The notes beneath the pieces were generated by a model, which searched no databases, was not told where the DNA came from, and was given only the letters and a program-made list of their open reading frames with translations. From the NCBI GenBank assembly GCA_012033335.1, contig JAAURB010000054.1:1-36255 (forward strand): 36,255 bases of DNA, read 5' to 3'. The DNA is from Oscillatoriales cyanobacterium RM2_1_1 (lineage in GTDB: Bacteria; Cyanobacteriota; Cyanobacteriia; Cyanobacteriales; Microcoleaceae). A program made the translations under genes and the position numbers. Below, piece by piece: positions 18,396-27,537 of this stretch; position 1 is the first letter of the stretch; each line of letters starts with the position of its first letter.

Positions 18396-19688
18396 ATGAG
18401 GATTGGAAAGCAGATGACCACGGAGTTTCTGGAGGGAGATCGCCTCAGTCTAGCCTTGAGGGGGCGGGAAGCTTACGGGGGAATCCATCAACGGGCCTGG
18501 GTTGAAGTGGATTTGGGGGCTATTACCACGAATGTCCAGCAGATTCAAACCCTGCTCGCCCCGCAAACGGAGTTGATGGCGGTGGTCAAGGCGGATGCCT
18601 ATGGCCATGGGGCTACCTTCGTGGCTCAGGTGTTGAGCCAGGCTGGGGTGAGTGGATTTGCCGTGGCCACCATTCCAGAGGGGATTGAATTGCGAGAAGC
18701 TGGAATTGACCAACCCATTCTGGTTTTGGGGGCAGCCCACACCCCCGATGAAGTCAAGGCGATCGCCCATTGGCAACTCCAAGCCACCCTCTGCACCCCT
18801 CAACAAGCCCTGCTTTTTTCTGCTAGCTTGAGTCGGCTGAATCAATCCTTGGCGGTACAGCTCAACCTAGATACGGGCATGTCGCGTCTGGGGACTGACT
18901 GGCAGCAGGCCATTGAATTTGTTGAACTGGTTCAGCGATTGCCCAGACTCAAAATTGCTGGGGTATATTCCCACTTTGCCACCGCCGATGACCCGGATCC
19001 AACAGTTTTACAACAGCAGCATCAACGGTTTCAGCAGGCGATCGCTCAGCTCCGGGCCATGGGCTATTGGGATTGGCAAACCTCACCTTCCCTCGCCCCT
19101 CTGTCGGGCTCAAAAGGCGAAGTTCCCCCGATCCCTGGCTCTTCTCAATCGCCCCGGCCCCTGTTACATATCGCCAATTCTGCGGCCACCCTAATGGATA
19201 CGGCTTTGCACTACGATCTGGTGCGAGTGGGTTTAGCAATCTATGGTCTGTATCCAGCCCCCCATCTGCAGTCCTGCCTCAAACTGAAATCCGCTTTGCA
19301 GGTCAAAGCTAGAATTACCCAGATTAAAAAGATCGAACCCGGAACCGGCATCAGCTACGGTCATCGGTTTGTGGCCCAGTCCCCGATGCAGATTGCCGTA
19401 GTTGGAATTGGCTATGCTGATGGCGTGCCTCGCAATTTGTCCAATCAGATGCAGGTATTGGTGCAAGGGGAATTTGCTCCGCAGGTGGGGGCAATTACCA
19501 TGGATCAATTGATGATTGATGTCAGTCATCTCCCCAGTCTTCGGGTTGGAGAAGTCGTCACCCTGATTGGTCAGGAGGGCGATCGCGCCATTTCAGCCGA
19601 GGATTGGGCGGCCCGCTTGGGGACAATTTCCTGGGAAATCCTCTGTGGGTTCAAACATCGTCTGCCCCGAATCGCCACTGTGAATTGA
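18396..19688 (+). CDS. alr: alanine racemase
   Basis: Interconverts L- and D-alanine for peptidoglycan synthesis, using pyridoxal phosphate. K65 in MAVVKADAYGHG carries the PLP; QLNLDTGMSRLG, HIANSAATL, ISYGHRF, the catalytic Tyr in VGIGYADGVPR, and ITMDQLMIDVS are all present. GGGAGGAG six bases before the ATG fixes the start at 18396, although an internal Met at residue 7 could also serve. The protein is 430 residues, longer than the usual 360-390. Part of the excess is an N-terminal 35-residue leader; part is an insert of about 28 Pro/Ser/Gly-rich residues (about 226-254, PSLAPLSGSKGEVPPIPG) just before HIANSAATL, where related enzymes have only a short loop. Confidence 0.95.
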   Translation: MRIGKQMTTEFLEGDRLSLALRGREAYGGIHQRAWVEVDLGAITTNVQQIQTLLAPQTELMAVVKADAYGHGATFVAQVLSQAGVSGFAVATIPEGIELREAGIDQPILVLGAAHTPDEVKAIAHWQLQATLCTPQQALLFSASLSRLNQSLAVQLNLDTGMSRLGTDWQQAIEFVELVQRLPRLKIAGVYSHFATADDPDPTVLQQQHQRFQQAIAQLRAMGYWDWQTSPSLAPLSGSKGEVPPIPGSSQSPRPLLHIANSAATLMDTALHYDLVRVGLAIYGLYPAPHLQSCLKLKSALQVKARITQIKKIEPGTGISYGHRFVAQSPMQIAVVGIGYADGVPRNLSNQMQVLVQGEFAPQVGAITMDQLMIDVSHLPSLRVGEVVTLIGQEGDRAISAEDWAARLGTISWEILCGFKHRLPRIATVN

Positions 19689-19720
19689 CATCGCCATTCA
19701 AATCAATCAAATTAATCCAG

Positions 19721-20281
19721 ATGAAGACCATGAATCCTCAATCCAATCGTCCTGACCCTATTCCTGCGTTGCAGGATTTAGAGATGCTGCCCTACATTGA
19801 TGACCAGGGAAAATTGCCTGCTGCCCTCCAGGGCAAGATTGGTGTGTATGGGATCTTTGATGCCAGACACACCCTGCAATACGTGGGCTACTCCCGGGAT
19901 ATTTACCTGAGTCTGAAGCAACACCTAGTACGTCAACCTCAGTTGTGCTATGGGGTCAAAGCCCAAACCATTGACCGCCCCAACCGAACCATTCTAGAAG
20001 ATACCCAACACGCCTGGATGGCTGAAAATGGCACAGTTCCCGCCGGAAATGGCCCCCAATTCCAGACCTGGACTCAATCCATTGATGTCAAACCCCTGAT
20101 GACACCCGAGGAAATGGCGACCCATGAAAAACTAGACGAGATCGATCAGGAGAAGCTCCTGAAAGATGTGGCTCGTCGGGTGGAGGCAGGGATTTTAGCC
20201 GATTTGCAACAGCGAGGAGTTACGGAAGAGATCCGGTTCAATCCCAAGCTAAAAACCAGCGGGTTACTAGACTTGAAATGA
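19721..20281 (+). CDS. GIY-YIG domain protein
   Basis: From the ATG at 19721 the protein is 186 residues; the frame is open further upstream into alr but those residues overlap alr coding sequence and look unrelated. KIGVYGIFDARHTLQYVGYSRDI at about residues 41-63 has the paired GIY and YIG-type strands (GVYGI, YVGYS) plus an Arg in the following helix, as in the compact nuclease fold. The rest (ILEDTQHAWMAENG, LDEIDQEKLLKDVARRV) is helical. Whether it cuts nucleic acid is unknown. It lies just after alr and 26 bases before a methyltransferase-like gene, so these three probably form one transcript. Confidence 0.75.
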   Translation: MKTMNPQSNRPDPIPALQDLEMLPYIDDQGKLPAALQGKIGVYGIFDARHTLQYVGYSRDIYLSLKQHLVRQPQLCYGVKAQTIDRPNRTILEDTQHAWMAENGTVPAGNGPQFQTWTQSIDVKPLMTPEEMATHEKLDEIDQEKLLKDVARRVEAGILADLQQRGVTEEIRFNPKLKTSGLLDLK

Positions 20282-20307
20282 TTCAGGCCAATCGTTGATC
20301 AGAACTG

Positions 20308-20991
20308 ATGGGACTGCAACTGAACACGATTATTCCCTGGGGGCGCAACCTGGATGAGTACGTGGCCATGTTTGGCCTCGATGCTCAAGCCCTGAAGCTC
20401 AATATCCTCGATTGTGCTGCCGGGCTAGCCAGTTTCAACGCCGAAATGACGGTTCGAGGTCATCGGGTCACCTCCTGGGATCCGATCTATCAATTTTCCA
20501 CGGACGAGATAGCTCAACGGATTCAGGACACCTATCCCACCGTGATTTCCGGGGTGAGAGCCAATCTTGAGAGCTATGTCTGGCAAACCCTGAAATCTCC
20601 CGACCACCTGGGGGAAGTCCGAATGGCAGCAATGCAGCGATTTCTAGAGGATTTTCCGGCGGGCTTGTCTCAGGGGCGTTATCTGAGGGCTGCCCTGCCT
20701 CAACTTCCCGGGTCAGCCCAACACTTTGATCTGGCCCTGTGCAGTCATTTTTTATTCACATATTCGGATCAGTTGTCCCAGCCATTTCATCGGGATTCAG
20801 TTTTAGAGCTTTGTCGGGTTGCCAGGGAGGTGCGAGTCTTTCCCCTGTTGACGTTGTCGGGGGAGCCCTCTCCCTTTCTAGAACCGATTTTGGCTGAACT
20901 CTCGGATGCGGGCTACAACTACCGCATTCAACCCGTTGCCTACGAGTTTCAGCGGGGGAGTAACCGGATGTTGCAAATTTACCGATCTTGA
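20308..20991 (+). CDS. SAM-dependent methyltransferase-like protein
   Basis: A 227-residue protein. LNILDCAAGLASFNAEM at about 31-47 fits the glycine-containing motif I of class I methyltransferases, followed by an acidic residue at the end of strand 2 (HRVTSWDPIY). FDLALCSHFLFTYSDQL fits motif IV, and the final strands (RVFPLLTLSG, RMLQIYRS) complete the fold. The GxGxG loop is altered to AAGLAS, so SAM binding is likely but not certain. Substrate unknown. It follows the GIY-YIG gene closely on the same strand. Confidence 0.75.
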   Translation: MGLQLNTIIPWGRNLDEYVAMFGLDAQALKLNILDCAAGLASFNAEMTVRGHRVTSWDPIYQFSTDEIAQRIQDTYPTVISGVRANLESYVWQTLKSPDHLGEVRMAAMQRFLEDFPAGLSQGRYLRAALPQLPGSAQHFDLALCSHFLFTYSDQLSQPFHRDSVLELCRVAREVRVFPLLTLSGEPSPFLEPILAELSDAGYNYRIQPVAYEFQRGSNRMLQIYRS

Positions 20992-21145
20992 ATGATTCCG
21001 GGTGATTTTTAAAGCCCGAGAAGTAGGACTCTGTTGCATTTTATGAAAATTCTTAAAAAGCAGGGCGATCGCCTGTAGGATTTACTGTTGGTTCTGATTA
21101 ACTGGAATTATTCCAGGGTTACCGGGTCATATTTTGGGAGGAAAA

Positions 21146-21277
21146 ATGGACTTTATTACAAATTTGTTCAGCAATATCAACTTTGAACTGATTGCTCAAC
21201 TGACGATGCTAGCTCTGATCGTCATTGCTGGGCCCGTTGTGATCGTATTACTGGCATTTCGGGGTGGCGATCTATAG
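21146..21277 (+). CDS. psb30: photosystem II reaction-centre protein Psb30 (Ycf12)
   Basis: A 43-residue protein with one transmembrane helix. The signature [19 protein letters not shown] followed by LLAFRGGDL matches Psb30/Ycf12, a small peripheral subunit of the photosystem II core in thylakoids, near PsbE/PsbF and PsbJ. A strong ribosome-binding site (GGGAGG) lies 4-5 bases before the ATG. The first ten residues ([10 protein letters not shown]) precede the conserved part. It is monocistronic, with a long hairpin 63 bases after the stop. This gene confirms that the organism is an oxygenic phototroph. Confidence 0.93.
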   Translation: MDFITNLFSNINFELIAQLTMLALIVIAGPVVIVLLAFRGGDL

Positions 21278-21682
21278 TTCTTGCTGAAATTGCCATTGGG
21301 CAAGGGTGACATTTTTGCGAGGATTGCCGCGATCGCAGTTAGGACGGGAATCGTTTTGTGGGGGCAGAGCGCGCCCCCCACAAACGTCCTAAATATGACA
21401 GCTAAAGCAATCAAATCAAGCAATATTGGACGAGGGCTAGAGAAATTATCCCCGTGGCTTTTGGTTGTTCGGCAGCCCATTCCAGGGTGTTGATTGAGTT
21501 CAGGGGATTGATGTCACGCCCATAGAAATGGTTTTGGGGATAACATCTAGGTATAACCCCTGGGGGCTTCCTCCCCTGGTAGGATGATTGGTAAACTGGG
21601 CTACAAATGTTTACAGATAACCGATTGCTGAAACCCCTTGTTCAGGATTGTCAATTTTAATCTCTATAACCTTTGAACCCCT
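21278..21682. other. 0.4-kb spacer after psb30
   Basis: Holds the hairpin at 21341-21390 and presumably the subtilase promoter; no further gene is supported. The short ORFs across it on both strands have no recognisable features. Confidence 0.55.
21341..21390 (+). repeat. long hairpin downstream of psb30
   Basis: TTTGTGGGGG (21355-21364) pairs with CCCCCACAAA (21375-21384), and outside it AGGACG (21341) pairs with CGTCCT (21385). The left arm has an 8-base bulge. It may end or stabilise the psb30 transcript; similar GTGGGGGC repeats are common in cyanobacterial spacers. Confidence 0.55.
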
Positions 21683-23014
21683 ATGAGCACTCCTCCGACC
21701 ATTTCCCCCGCCTTTGAACAGTATTTTGCCAAGGCCAATGCCAATACTCATAAGGATGCGGTTGTTTTATTCCGAGGAGCGCCCCCGGCTGCTTTGCCTC
21801 CGAAAGGAACCCAAGCCTATTTTGACACCATCAATTCTCAAACCCAGAACAATCGAGCCGTGGTCGCCGAAATGGCAGCAGGCTACCGCAGTGAAACGGG
21901 AGAAGCCCTGAATGTTGAGCCTGTCGGTTCTGGAGCAATTCCCGCCGCCAAGGTAGAAGTCACCCCAGAAACCCTGCCCGTCTTGGCAGCCCAGCCCAAT
22001 GTTGTAGCGATTCTCCCCAATCAAAAAATTCATCTGATCAGACCCCAGGCGGTAGACTATGCCGAATTAAATACCCAGGAAGCTAATGCCAAGTACACCT
22101 GGGGACTACAGACGATGGAAATTCCTAAGGTTTGGGAAACAACCCGGGGAAAAGATATCACAGTAGCGGTGCTGGACACTGGAGTTTACGCCGATCACCA
22201 GGCCCTTCAAGGAAGAGTCAAGGGCTTTGTGGTGATTGATCCCCAAGGCCGACGAATTACCGCCACTCCAGCCTTTGACGGCGGCGAACATGGAACCCAT
22301 GTCTGTGGAACCATTGCGGGAGGCACAACGGAAACCGGAGTCGCCATTGGAGTTGCCCCCGAAGCGCAGTTACTGGCCGCCGGGGTATTGATTGGGGATT
22401 CGACCCTGCGAACTCTGATTGAAGGGATGTCCTGGGCAATTGAACAGGGAGCCAATATTATCAACATGTCCCTGGGGATGAGCTACTATGAACCGCTGTT
22501 TGCCCAGGTCTTCGACACCTTGATCAGCCAATACAATATTTTGCCGGTGATCGCCATTGGCAATGAAAACCACGGCAATACTAGTTCCCCCGGCAGCGCT
22601 TACAATGCCTTTTCCATTGGGGCCTTAGAACAACAGCCCAACTCCAAACTTGATATTGCCTTCTTCAGCAGCGGGGCTAGTTTGGTTTTTCCGGGCAGTA
22701 CAACCAATCAATTGGTGACGAAGCCAGATGTGGTTGCCCCGGGGGCTCAGGTTTACTCTGCGATTCCTCCGACCCAGCAGCCCGATGGCCCCCATCAATA
22801 CACCTACATGGATGGAACCTCAATGGCTACTCCCCATGTCGCCGGAGTGGCTGCCCTGTTGATGTCAGCTAAGCCCGATGCTCCGGTCAGTCAGATTATT
22901 GAGGTATTAAAAGAGACGGCGTTTCATCCCGGTGGGGAAGAAATGCGGCCTGACAACCGCTGGGGTTGGGGCTTGATTCAGCCGGTGAAAGCGTTAGAAG
23001 CATTGCTAAAGTAA
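21683..23014 (+). CDS. subtilisin-like serine protease (S8) with N-terminal propeptide-like domain
   Basis: A 443-residue protein with a complete catalytic triad: D165 (VAVLDTGVYADH), H203 (EHGTHVCGT) and S380 (DGTSMATPHVAGVAALL), plus oxyanion N294 (AIGNENHG). There is no signal peptide, so it is probably cytoplasmic unless exported another way. Residues about 25-120 (AVVLFRG, then VEVTPETLPVLAAQPNVVAILPNQ) resemble an inhibitor-I9-type propeptide, which normally folds the enzyme and blocks it until removed. A separate small gene with a similar domain follows at once. Substrate and regulation are unknown. The chosen ATG is preceded only by a weak ribosome-binding site. Confidence 0.92.
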   Translation: MSTPPTISPAFEQYFAKANANTHKDAVVLFRGAPPAALPPKGTQAYFDTINSQTQNNRAVVAEMAAGYRSETGEALNVEPVGSGAIPAAKVEVTPETLPVLAAQPNVVAILPNQKIHLIRPQAVDYAELNTQEANAKYTWGLQTMEIPKVWETTRGKDITVAVLDTGVYADHQALQGRVKGFVVIDPQGRRITATPAFDGGEHGTHVCGTIAGGTTETGVAIGVAPEAQLLAAGVLIGDSTLRTLIEGMSWAIEQGANIINMSLGMSYYEPLFAQVFDTLISQYNILPVIAIGNENHGNTSSPGSAYNAFSIGALEQQPNSKLDIAFFSSGASLVFPGSTTNQLVTKPDVVAPGAQVYSAIPPTQQPDGPHQYTYMDGTSMATPHVAGVAALLMSAKPDAPVSQIIEVLKETAFHPGGEEMRPDNRWGWGLIQPVKALEALLK

Positions 23015-23165
23015 TTCATCGCCGGGGGCAACGATCATGATCTGGGTTCTTGCCCTGATACTCAATCTGGAGGAACTTCCAATCGGTTCTGGAGCTGTTC
23101 CAGGAAGCCCCCTGAATCCAGGACTAAACTTAAAGTACTGTACCCTGCGATCGCCCAGCTCACCG

Positions 23166-23495
23166 ATGACCCCCCCTCCTCCCGCTAAAATCAGTACTAA
23201 CTTTGCGGCCCGTCTGGCTAACCTGAATTCCCAGGAACGGCTTCAGGTGATTGTCTTGCTGCATCTAGGAGAAGTCGGGGAACAACGATCCTCGCCCTCG
23301 GAAGTGCGACAGCAGGCTGAGGGGGCTCTGGAGCAAGTTCGCGGCATTGTGCAGCACTATAATGGTCAGTTTCTCGCCGAAGGCCCCAGTGCCCTGGGAA
23401 CGATTCCAGTGGAGATTTCGGTGGCTGGAATCTATCATCTGGCTGAATGCGACGCGGTTCGATCTATCCTGGAAAATCAATCGTTACAGTTTTAG
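23166..23495 (+). CDS. small protein resembling a subtilase propeptide/inhibitor (I9-like)
   Basis: 109 residues from the ATG at 23166; the frame is open back to an ATG at 23037 with GGGGG upstream, but the extra 43 residues look non-conserved. RLQVIVLLHLGEVG, a helix (EGALEQVRGIVQHYNG), TIPVEISVAGIYHLAECDAVRSILENQ follow the beta-alpha-beta-beta-alpha-beta order of I9 propeptides. The last part parallels the subtilase's own VEVTPETLPVLAAQPNVVAILPNQ. It begins 22 to 151 bases after the subtilase stop, so the two are likely co-transcribed. I infer that it inhibits or helps fold the protease in trans; nothing in the sequence proves this. Confidence 0.6.
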   Translation: MTPPPPAKISTNFAARLANLNSQERLQVIVLLHLGEVGEQRSSPSEVRQQAEGALEQVRGIVQHYNGQFLAEGPSALGTIPVEISVAGIYHLAECDAVRSILENQSLQF

Positions 23496-23615
23496 CCGAG
23501 ATCATTGACAACGGTCAAGCAATAGATTGCTTCTAGGGTTGCTGCACGATGATAGAGCGTCCGATTGCCTATAGGGTTTCAATCCCGTCAGGTACGGATT
23601 TGGGAGCAGATTCTC

Positions 23616-23712
23616 AGTAGGTGGTTGTAATTAATTGTTAAATGGAAGGGGGTCTGGGGCTTCGTCCCCGTACCAATCTTTTAATTATTTTAATTAATTG
23701 TGTCGAGCTACT
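23616..23712 (+). mobile_element. MITE copy 2 (97 bp)
   Basis: The left end AGTAGGTGGTTGTAATTAAT and the reverse complement of the right end AGTAGCTCGACACAATTAAT are imperfect inverted repeats, matching copy 1. TA follows the right end; the left flank is TC rather than TA. The interior holds a smaller hairpin (GGGGC, TTC, GTCCCC). No coding capacity. Confidence 0.68.
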
Positions 23713-23767
23713 TATACGCTAATGTCTGCTCATAGTCTGTGGATCAACTATAAATTTTGACAGATTG

Positions 23768-25138
23768 TTAGGTTTTCAAGGGTAATGTTACGGCAAACTC
23801 AGTGCCATATCCTGGAGTTGAATTGCAAGTTAACGTTCCACAATGTTTTTCAACTACAATCTGATAGCTCATGGACAAGCCCAATCCCGTACCTTTACCA
23901 ATGGGTTTGGTCGTAAATAAGGGCTCAAAGATTTTTTGCAGTAATTCTGATGGAACCCCTTTGCCACTGTCTTGAATCCAGATAGTCACTTCATTCTGAG
24001 CTTCAGCAAATTCACTATAAATCATAATTTGATAGGGACGATCAGAGTGACGTTCAGACCGGCTTTGAGAGTGATTTTCAGAGTAATTGTCAAAGTAGCT
24101 TTCGAATCGATCTTCAGATTGGCTATCATCATTTATTGGCTCATTAGCCTCATCAATTGCATCAATTGCATTGGCCAGGAGGTTCATAAAAACTTGATTG
24201 ATTAGCCCAGGAAAGCAGGGAACTAATGGCAAATCCCCATAATGTTTGATTACTTCAATTGCAGAACGAGTATCAGTAGGTTTTAATCGATGACCCAGGA
24301 TTAACAAGGTACTTTCAATACTTTCATGTAGATCAATGGCCTGCTTCTCTAAATTATCAGAACGAGAAAAAATTCTCAAGGATGTACTGATCTCAGTCAT
24401 CCGTTTTGTTCCTTCCCGCATAGACTGAATCATTTTAGGTAAGTCCCGCTCTACATAATCCAGGTCGATTTCTTCTAGCTCCGCTGTAATTTCTTCCCCT
24501 GGATTTGGCAGAACATTCTGGTAAAGCCTGACAATCCTTAATAATCCTTCTACTTGATCAGAAATATAATTCAGATTGCCAGAGATAAAGTTTAAGGGAT
24601 TATTAATCTCATGGCCAATTCCAGCAACAAGTTGACCCAGCGCTGACATTTTTTCGCTTTGTACTAACTGCATCTGAGAGGCTTGGAGTTTGTTGAGAGC
24701 CTCAGACCATTTAGCTGTGCGCTCATCAACCTGTTGTTCTAAATTTTTAGTGAGCCCTCGTAACTGAAGATGAATATTGACCCGAGCCAGAATTTCTGCT
24801 GGTTGAAAGGGTTTTGTAATAAAGTCAACTGCCCCTAAATTTAAACCTCTAATTCGCTCCTCTGGCTCCGTCAGAGAAGTCATAAAAATTATTGGAATAT
24901 CTTGAATGGCTGCAGTTGATTTGATCCGAGAACAGGTTTTGAAGCCGTCCATCTTTGGCATCATTACATCTAGTAGAATGATATCGGGCTTGTAATTCTG
25001 GAGTTGCTGTAGTGCTTCTTCGCCATTGCCGGCCAGAATAACTTCAAAGCCTACATTTTCCAGAACTTCGTGGAGCATTTTACTATTGACTAAAGAGTCG
25101 TCCACTACTAGAATTAAGTTTTCAGAAAAATTTTCCAT
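23768..25138 (-). CDS. hybrid response regulator / sensor histidine kinase
   Basis: 456 residues. Receiver domain 8-125 with D13/D14, phospho-acceptor D57 ([12 protein letters not shown]) and K109; then a coiled coil about 130-165; HisKA with H176 ([13 protein letters not shown]); and a HATPase domain with N-box N323 ([11 protein letters not shown]), G1 DSGKGVP, F-box EPLFTTK and G2 GKGTGLGL. There is no membrane or sensor domain, so it is a soluble kinase probably fed by phosphotransfer to its own receiver from another kinase, a common layout in cyanobacteria. Unusual: about 38 polar residues (about 331-369, [20 protein letters not shown]) are inserted right after the N-box. No partner regulator gene is adjacent. 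Confidence 0.92.
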   Translation of the reverse strand: MENFSENLILVVDDSLVNSKMLHEVLENVGFEVILAGNGEEALQQLQNYKPDIILLDVMMPKMDGFKTCSRIKSTAAIQDIPIIFMTSLTEPEERIRGLNLGAVDFITKPFQPAEILARVNIHLQLRGLTKNLEQQVDERTAKWSEALNKLQASQMQLVQSEKMSALGQLVAGIGHEINNPLNFISGNLNYISDQVEGLLRIVRLYQNVLPNPGEEITAELEEIDLDYVERDLPKMIQSMREGTKRMTEISTSLRIFSRSDNLEKQAIDLHESIESTLLILGHRLKPTDTRSAIEVIKHYGDLPLVPCFPGLINQVFMNLLANAIDAIDEANEPINDDSQSEDRFESYFDNYSENHSQSRSERHSDRPYQIMIYSEFAEAQNEVTIWIQDSGKGVPSELLQKIFEPLFTTKPIGKGTGLGLSMSYQIVVEKHCGTLTCNSTPGYGTEFAVTLPLKT

Positions 25139-25210
25139 GCCTAAGTGTTAATAATAGAATTTAAGTTCATTAGTTTTGATTGACTGCGATCGACTCTAAT
25201 TGATTGTTCT

Positions 25211-25252
25211 CATCAAATCATTCCCATTAAATCATTCCCATCAAATCATTTT
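25211..25252. repeat. 14-bp tandem repeat, three units
   Basis: CATCAAATCATTCC, CATTAAATCATTCC, CATCAAATCATTTT lie head to tail in the spacer between the divergent kinase and gamma-glutamyltransferase genes, where both promoters should be. The unit can change number by slippage. Confidence 0.75.
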
Positions 25253-25373
25253 TAATAATCTTGAGTTGAGTTTACTTGCAGGTAAATTTGAATCTAGTAA
25301 ATCTGTATTTAATTTAACTGTATTTAATAAATTTAAACTCCCAGTCATCTGTTAAGAATACATCCAAATTATT

Positions 25374-26928
25374 ATGTCCTTTGTCAGTATCGCTGCCAGT
25401 TCTCAGATTGCGGCAGAAGCTGGAGCCACCGTTGCTAACCAAGGTGGGAATGCAGTAGATGCTGCGATCGCAGCTACTCTGGTGGCCCTATGTACAGATA
25501 CAGGAATTGTTGCCCCGGGGTGGTGGGTTCATTGCGATCTGGCCTTTGGGGAATACTCCAGTTGTGATCGATGCTTACGGCGAGATGCCAGGTCGAGGCT
25601 TGGGAGATCAGCAGGCGATCAGCAGACGCTTCCAGACCAGTACCCGGCGGGTAGGGATGGGCTACGGGGGTGGGATGGAAACCATTGTAGCTCATGGTTC
25701 AGTAGCAACGCCTGGAATATTCGCCGGGTTGAGTCAGGCCATTGCCCAGTATGGCAGTCTCCCTTGGTCGGGGGTGATGCAGCCCGCTGTGGATTGGGCA
25801 AAGCGAGGCAGTGCCTTATCCGCTGCCGGGGCTGAGTATTTGCGCTACAGCCACGAGGTGATTTTTGGCTGGCATCCCGATAGCTATCCCGTGGTACATC
25901 ATAGGGATGGACGCTGTTTGACCCAAGGTGAAACCATCTATATCCCAGAACTGGCGGCGACGTTGCAACAGATTGCAGATGCCGGAGTGGCCACATTTTA
26001 TTCCGGAACCCTAGCGGAACGGATGACGGAAGAAATCCAGGCCCATGGCGGGTTATTAACCCTGGAGGATTTGCAAGCCTATCGAGCGGTGGTTCGCACC
26101 CCTATTCAAGTGCGCTATCGGGATTGGGACATCGTGACCAATCCTGCTCCTGCTATTGGGGGGGCTTGTTTGGGGGCGATGTTGTTGTTATTGGATCGGC
26201 CTGCCCTTCAATCCTGGACTACCCAAACTGTCGATCAATGGATACAAATCCAATCGGCGGTGTTAGGCTATCGCCATCAACATCTTGATCCGGATCACGA
26301 CAACGCCCAGGCTGTCGATCAATTGCTCAAACAGGCAAGTAAAGGGGATCTCCAAAGCCTCAGCACCCTAAATCAATCCCCTTCAACAATTCACATTTCT
26401 GCTGTAGATCGGGACGGTTTGGCCTGCTCAATTAGTGCCTCGGCGGGCTATGGTTCAGGGGTAATGGTCTCCGGTACGGGGCTGTGGTTGAATAATTCCC
26501 TCGGGGAAATAGAGCTACATCCCCAGGGTTTGGATCATTGTTCTCCCGGCACGCGCCTGGTTTCAAACATGGCTCCCACGATTGCTCGACATCCCTCAGG
26601 GGCGGTGCTAGCAATTGGTTCGCCGGGGGCTTCGCGGATTACCACGGCGATCGCCCAGGTATTATTCAATCATTTGCAGTTGGGGATGGCGTTACCCGAG
26701 GCCATTGCTGCTCCGCGCCTCCATGTTGAAGTCTCAGCGGGAACCCAGACTACGGCAATGGAACCGGGCTTACCCCTGAGTCCGAAAGCCCGAACCCAAA
26801 TCCGTCAATTCTCGGAACGGTCTATGTACTTTGGCGGTGTGCAAGCCGTTATGTGGGAGCCAAATTCTGGGTTTGTTGCCAGGGCTGATCCGCGACGGAC
26901 AGGAGGAGTTGCTGAAGGGGGGCAGTGA
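25374..26928 (+). pseudogene. ggt: gamma-glutamyltransferase family protein, frame broken at 25517-25520
   Basis: The N-terminal 48 or so residues (SIAASSQIAAEAGATVANQGGNAVDAAIAATLVAL) and the rest are in different frames. The break is at CCCCGGGGTGG; one more G gives IVAPGGGGFIAIW, matching the family's GGGGF motif. The remainder has HGSVATPG, the processing/nucleophile threonine in PSTIHISAVDRDG, and the substrate loop near VSNMAPTIA (in place of SSMSPT). About 517 residues when joined, as in the short bacterial members. The family transfers or hydrolyses gamma-glutamyl groups, as from glutathione, after self-cleavage at the Thr. I see no signal peptide, so it may be cytoplasmic and not a classical periplasmic GGT. 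It starts 235 bases from the divergent kinase gene. Confidence 0.87.
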
Positions 26929-26973
26929 TAACCTATGACCCTTCCTCCAGGCAAGCTGACTGGCTCTATGAGC

Positions 26974-27537
26974 TTACGGCTTGCTCACACCCAAATCAAA
27001 AAATTGTTCAGGAGGATTCAAGCAGGTTTCCAAAGCCTGGTCAACCGCAATGCCACCCCCTTGAGTCAGGCCCAAAACGCAAAATGAATGGCGCTCCGGC
27101 AACAGACTCCGCCGACAGCTATTCAAGACATTGGCTGGATCAGCTCCACTGGCCTGAGTGATATCTATGACACAGGTGGCCAGTTCTTCGGGTCTTCTGA
27201 CACTCACACAACTGGCTAATACGGCTTCTGGGGCGATTGCCGTTTCCTGATTGATCTGGGTAACACATTGACTCAGATTTTCGGGTCGAATCACTGCCGC
27301 GCAGGCTTCTGCCACCAGGTCTGCCGAAAGCCCCAGATCTTGTAGATTCTCGGCGCAGATCTGATAATCTTCCTCCGTCACCAGATCAAAACGCGGAAAG
27401 GCAGAGGCAGAGGTGACCCCGATCACAAAGTTCAGGGATGTGACCATGGCCACCAACCATCGCCCTCTTGGCTGAGAAGGCTGAGAAGGGCTAGAGGAAA
27501 AACCAGACCGCCAGAACTGAAAATCATCCATAGTCAA
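26974..27537 (-). CDS. secreted protein with tandem cysteine-containing repeats
   Basis: 187 residues. A signal peptide lies at about 25-47 (LVAMVTSLNFVIGVTSASA, then FPRFD). The mature part is built of roughly four units of about 33-36 residues, each with paired cysteines: CAENLQDLGLSADLVAEAC, CVTQINQETAIAPEAVLASC, CVIDITQASGADPANVLNSC, CVLGLTQGGGIAVDQALETC, linked by RPENLSQ, RPEELAT and LPERHSF. The regular spacing suggests helical hairpins joined by disulphides outside the cytoplasm. I do not know the family function. The ATG at 27537 or at 27531 could start it. It is convergent with ggt and follows the kefB gene on the same strand. Confidence 0.7.
   Translation of the reverse strand: MTMDDFQFWRSGFSSSPSQPSQPRGRWLVAMVTSLNFVIGVTSASAFPRFDLVTEEDYQICAENLQDLGLSADLVAEACAAVIRPENLSQCVTQINQETAIAPEAVLASCVSVRRPEELATCVIDITQASGADPANVLNSCRRSLLPERHSFCVLGLTQGGGIAVDQALETCLNPPEQFFDLGVSKP

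Noticed and set aside
19604-19720. Upstream extension of the GIY-YIG gene
   Set aside because: These codons lie inside alr in another frame; the conserved part starts after ATG 19721.
23565-23595. GTTTCAATCCC motif reminiscent of cyanobacterial CRISPR repeats
   Set aside because: Occurs once here; similar GGATTGAAA bits at 2228 and 11735 are single too. No spaced array and no cas genes.
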